In this document: positions 6,491 through 7,796 of the stretch, in pieces
Position numbering within the stretch: the stretch's first letter is position 1
How the letters are laid out: the number at the start of each line of letters is the position of its first letter
Origin: Oscillospiraceae bacterium
GTDB taxonomy: Bacteria; Bacillota; Clostridia; Oscillospirales; Ruminococcaceae
Assembly (NCBI GenBank): GCA_900768705.1
Contig: CAAGEB010000123.1
Location: 1 to 7,796 of the forward strand
Direction of reading: 5' to 3'
Length of the DNA: 7,796 nt
Notes under the pieces: generated by a model
What the model was told of the DNA's origin: nothing
The model's database searches: none
What the model saw: the letters and a program-made list of their open reading frames with translations, nothing else
Made by a program: the position numbers and the translations under genes

Positions 6491-6511
6491 ATACCCAAGG
6501 AGATGAACCCT

Positions 6512-6859
6512 ATGCCTAGACGACCGAAGCGACCGTGTTCCTTCCCCGGCTGTCCCAACAGATGTGACGGACAGTACTGCGAGGAACACGCAAAGCAGAT
6601 GAACCACCGCTACAACAAGTTCGTCCGTTCAGCCGACAGTAATAAGAAGTACGGTAGAGCGTGGCGGGAGATAAGAAAGCGGTATGCTACGGCTCACCCG
6701 CTGTGCGAGATGTGTCTGAAAGAAGGACGGCTTACTCCCGTTGAGGAAGTCCACCACATAGTTCCCGTGTCCCGGGGCGGTACAAACGAGTTCAGTAATC
6801 TGATGTCGCTGTGTCAGTCCTGCCATACGAAATTACATCACGACCTCGGGGACAGGTAG
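6512..6859 (+). CDS. HNH endonuclease, packaging-associated
   Basis: The protein has 115 residues. ATG 6512 has AAGGAG (6497-6502) at a 9-nt spacing; the in-frame ATG at 6503 touches that site and is less likely. An N-terminal Cys/His cluster (C9, C14, C18, C23, H26) looks like a zinc knuckle. The nuclease domain follows, with C65-x2-C68 and C101-x2-C104 as structural zinc ligands and the beta-beta-alpha core VHHIVPVSRGGTNEFSNL, where His81/His82, Asn96 and His105 are the catalytic or metal-site candidates. HNH proteins encoded just before the terminase genes, as in HK97-like phages, assist the large terminase in cutting concatemers at cos. The gene is the first of the late operon and is followed by a non-coding stretch and the small terminase gene. 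Confidence 0.93.
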   Translation: MPRRPKRPCSFPGCPNRCDGQYCEEHAKQMNHRYNKFVRSADSNKKYGRAWREIRKRYATAHPLCEMCLKEGRLTPVEEVHHIVPVSRGGTNEFSNLMSLCQSCHTKLHHDLGDR

Positions 6860-6958
6860 GGGCGGTTGAAATCTTCGGGACCTATATCAAGGACAGCGGC
6901 CCGGGGCTTCGTGTGCAAAAATTGAGGTTCAAACGGGGTATTAAACCAAATCATTTTC
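6860..6958 (+). other. G-rich non-coding stretch; candidate cos/packaging site
   Basis: No gene is convincing in the 148 bp between the HNH stop and the terminase start. The segment opens with AGGGGCGGTTGAAATC (6858-6873), then holds GGCCCGGGGC (6898-6907, containing the palindrome CCCGGG) and an A+T-richer end. As I recall them, Clostridia phages carry a similar GGGGCGGT-type sequence and a GGGCTTCGTGTGC-like segment here, between HNH and small terminase. G-rich cores at this location are typical of cos sites in phages with an HNH packaging protein. This is inferred from position and composition; the termini cannot be read from sequence alone. Confidence 0.42.
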
Positions 6959-6984
6959 AAGGACGGTGAAAGCCGCCCTTTTTT
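6959..6984 (+). terminator. Imperfect hairpin with T-run before the small terminase gene
   Basis: AAGGACGG (6959-6966) pairs with CCGCCCTT (6973-6980) with one A-C mismatch around the loop TGAAAG, and TTTTTT spans 6979-6984. It resembles a weak intrinsic terminator just before the ribosome binding site of the next gene. The same CCGCCC could pair instead with GGGCGG at 6860-6865, giving an alternative fold of the whole gap. Confidence 0.4.
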
Positions 6985-7007
6985 CTTGTTCAACGGAGGT
7001 GACAAGC

Positions 7008-7583
7008 GTGGCTAAAGACGGCACAAACAGAGGTGGCAGACGGGTTCGTGCCGGAGATAAACCCGCTCCTGCCGCAGAAAAGAAACAGAAAGGTCTGCCG
7101 GTAAAAATCATGAGCAATGATATTCCCTTACTCGATACTGCGGAACTTGAAGCGGTTGACTTGCCCGAGGGCGCGGTTCTGCAAGGTGTGGATATGCCCA
7201 AGCCCGGCGAGTACCTTTCTGCAAGGCAGAAGAACGGAATTCCGCTCGGTGCTGATGAGATATACAAGGAAACTTGGCTGTGGCTGAAACAGAGAAACTG
7301 TGAGAACCTTGTCAATAAGCGGCTTATTGAAGCCTACGCGCAGGCTTTCGCTCGATACATTCAGTGCGAGGAAGCAATCAGCAATTACGGCTTGCTCGGC
7401 AAGCACCCCACAACGGGCGGTGTTATTGCTTCGCCTTTTGTACAGATGTCGCAGCAGTTTCAGAAGAGCGCAAACCTCATTTGGTATGAAATCTACGATA
7501 TCGTCAAAGAGAACTGCACCGAGCCTGTCGGTGATGACTTAAACGACACAATGGAGAAACTTCTCCGTTCGAGGAAAGGATAA
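7008..7583 (+). CDS. terS: P27-family phage terminase small subunit
   Basis: The protein has 191 residues and starts at GTG 7008, with GGAGGT (6995-7000) 7 nt upstream. The opening MAKDGTNRGGRRVRAG is a hallmark of Clostridia-phage P27-type small terminase subunits; its basic residues fit DNA contact. A variable Pro/Lys-rich linker follows to about residue 65, then a helical core (about 80-165, including ETWLWLK, LIEAYAQAFARYIQ and SPFVQMSQQFQKSANLIW) that matches the family's oligomerisation region. The small subunit recognises the packaging site and recruits the large ATPase/nuclease subunit, which should lie downstream outside the window. The start six bases after this stop of another small gene shows a tight operon. 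Assignment is strong. Confidence 0.92.
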   Translation: MAKDGTNRGGRRVRAGDKPAPAAEKKQKGLPVKIMSNDIPLLDTAELEAVDLPEGAVLQGVDMPKPGEYLSARQKNGIPLGADEIYKETWLWLKQRNCENLVNKRLIEAYAQAFARYIQCEEAISNYGLLGKHPTTGGVIASPFVQMSQQFQKSANLIWYEIYDIVKENCTEPVGDDLNDTMEKLLRSRKG

Positions 7584-7588
7584 TTACT

Positions 7589-7750
7589 ATGCCTAAAGAA
7601 ACTATTGAATTTTTCAAGGAACTGAAAAGCAACCGACCGAACCTCACCGCACAGCAGTACAAAACCATAAAAGGTCAGGCTGTCAAGGGTAACATTGTGG
7701 ACGCTCGGAAAGGCTTGCACAAGGTTCTCAAAAGGAGGAACGGCAGATGA
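7589..7750 (+). CDS. 53-residue conserved phage protein of unknown function
   Basis: The gene starts at ATG 7589, five bases after the terminase stop, with GAGGAAAGGA (7571-7580) as ribosome binding site. It ends in an ATGA overlap with the next gene at 7747-7750. The product is small and basic: KETIEFFKELKSNRPNLTA, then QYKTIKGQAVKGNIVDARKGL and a KRRNGR tail. It reads as two short helices with no Cys and no membrane segment. Small proteins with this pattern occur directly after the small terminase in many gut Clostridia phages, as far as I recall, but no role is known. Packaging or DNA binding is possible from location and charge. Confidence 0.8.
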   Translation: MPKETIEFFKELKSNRPNLTAQQYKTIKGQAVKGNIVDARKGLHKVLKRRNGR

Positions 7751-7796
7751 ACACGACCAGCGAAATGCAGCTTGTCCCGATAGACAAGCTGATACC
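7747..7796 (+). CDS. Start of a probable ParB-domain DNA methyltransferase (cut by window end)
   Basis: Only 16 complete codons are present: ATG 7747 behind AAAGGAGG (7730-7737), then NTTSEMQLVPIDKLIP. The phrase MQLVPIDKLIP is the typical first strand of a ParB/sulfiredoxin-like N-terminal domain, which in phages is usually fused to an adenine or cytosine DNA methyltransferase and sits between the small and large terminase genes. The methyltransferase part is outside the window, so that is inference from position and the first residues. A stand-alone ParB-like protein is the alternative. Confidence 0.6.
   Translation, partial: MNTTSEMQLVPIDKLI

Noticed and set aside
6860..6925. The HNH frame stays open for 21 codons after its TAG stop, suggesting stop readthrough
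   Set aside because: The extra residues do not extend the HNH domain, TAG-GGG is not a known readthrough context, and the region is better explained as a packaging site.

Overview
This window reads as part of a tailed-phage genome, most likely an integrated prophage of a Gram-positive anaerobe in the Clostridia (Bacillota). The evidence is the gene order, the strong AGGAGG-type ribosome binding sites, ATGA start/stop overlaps, base composition near half G+C, and protein families typical of gut Clostridia prophages. All convincing genes lie on the + strand. No integrase, attachment site, tRNA or CRISPR array is visible, so the window cannot show whether the phage is integrated.

The first part (1-5746) is a DNA replication and repair module. 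It holds the C-terminal end of a family A DNA polymerase, a small zinc-ribbon-like protein, a large VapE/D5-like primase-helicase, a second Cys-rich protein, a VRR-NUC endonuclease and a Snf2-type helicase. Two gaps in the module, after the polymerase and after the primase-helicase, each contain inverted-repeat arms that match except for one base. The gap after the primase-helicase (3442-3604) is A+T-rich, is bracketed by CAAGCAACG arms and is a reasonable candidate replication origin.

The middle part (5743-6511) looks like the early-to-late switch. A short phage gene is split by a one-base frameshift in an A run. It is followed by a sigma region-4-like regulator (DUF1492/ArpU/RinA type). Directly after the regulator's stop codon come three GTTCAC repeats exactly 10 bp apart, a near-consensus extended -10 promoter, and, within the predicted 5' leader, a strong hairpin plus U-tract that looks like an intrinsic terminator. 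This suggests a regulator-activated promoter controlling the packaging genes, with possible attenuation or antitermination in the leader.

The last part (6512-7796) is the start of the packaging module: an HNH endonuclease, a non-coding G-rich stretch that is a candidate cos site, a P27-type small terminase subunit, a 53-residue protein, and the first codons of what looks like a ParB-domain DNA methyltransferase. The HNH protein, cos and terminase would act together in cutting and packaging DNA, and the methyltransferase would protect or mark it. All functional statements come from motif reading; no database search was run.
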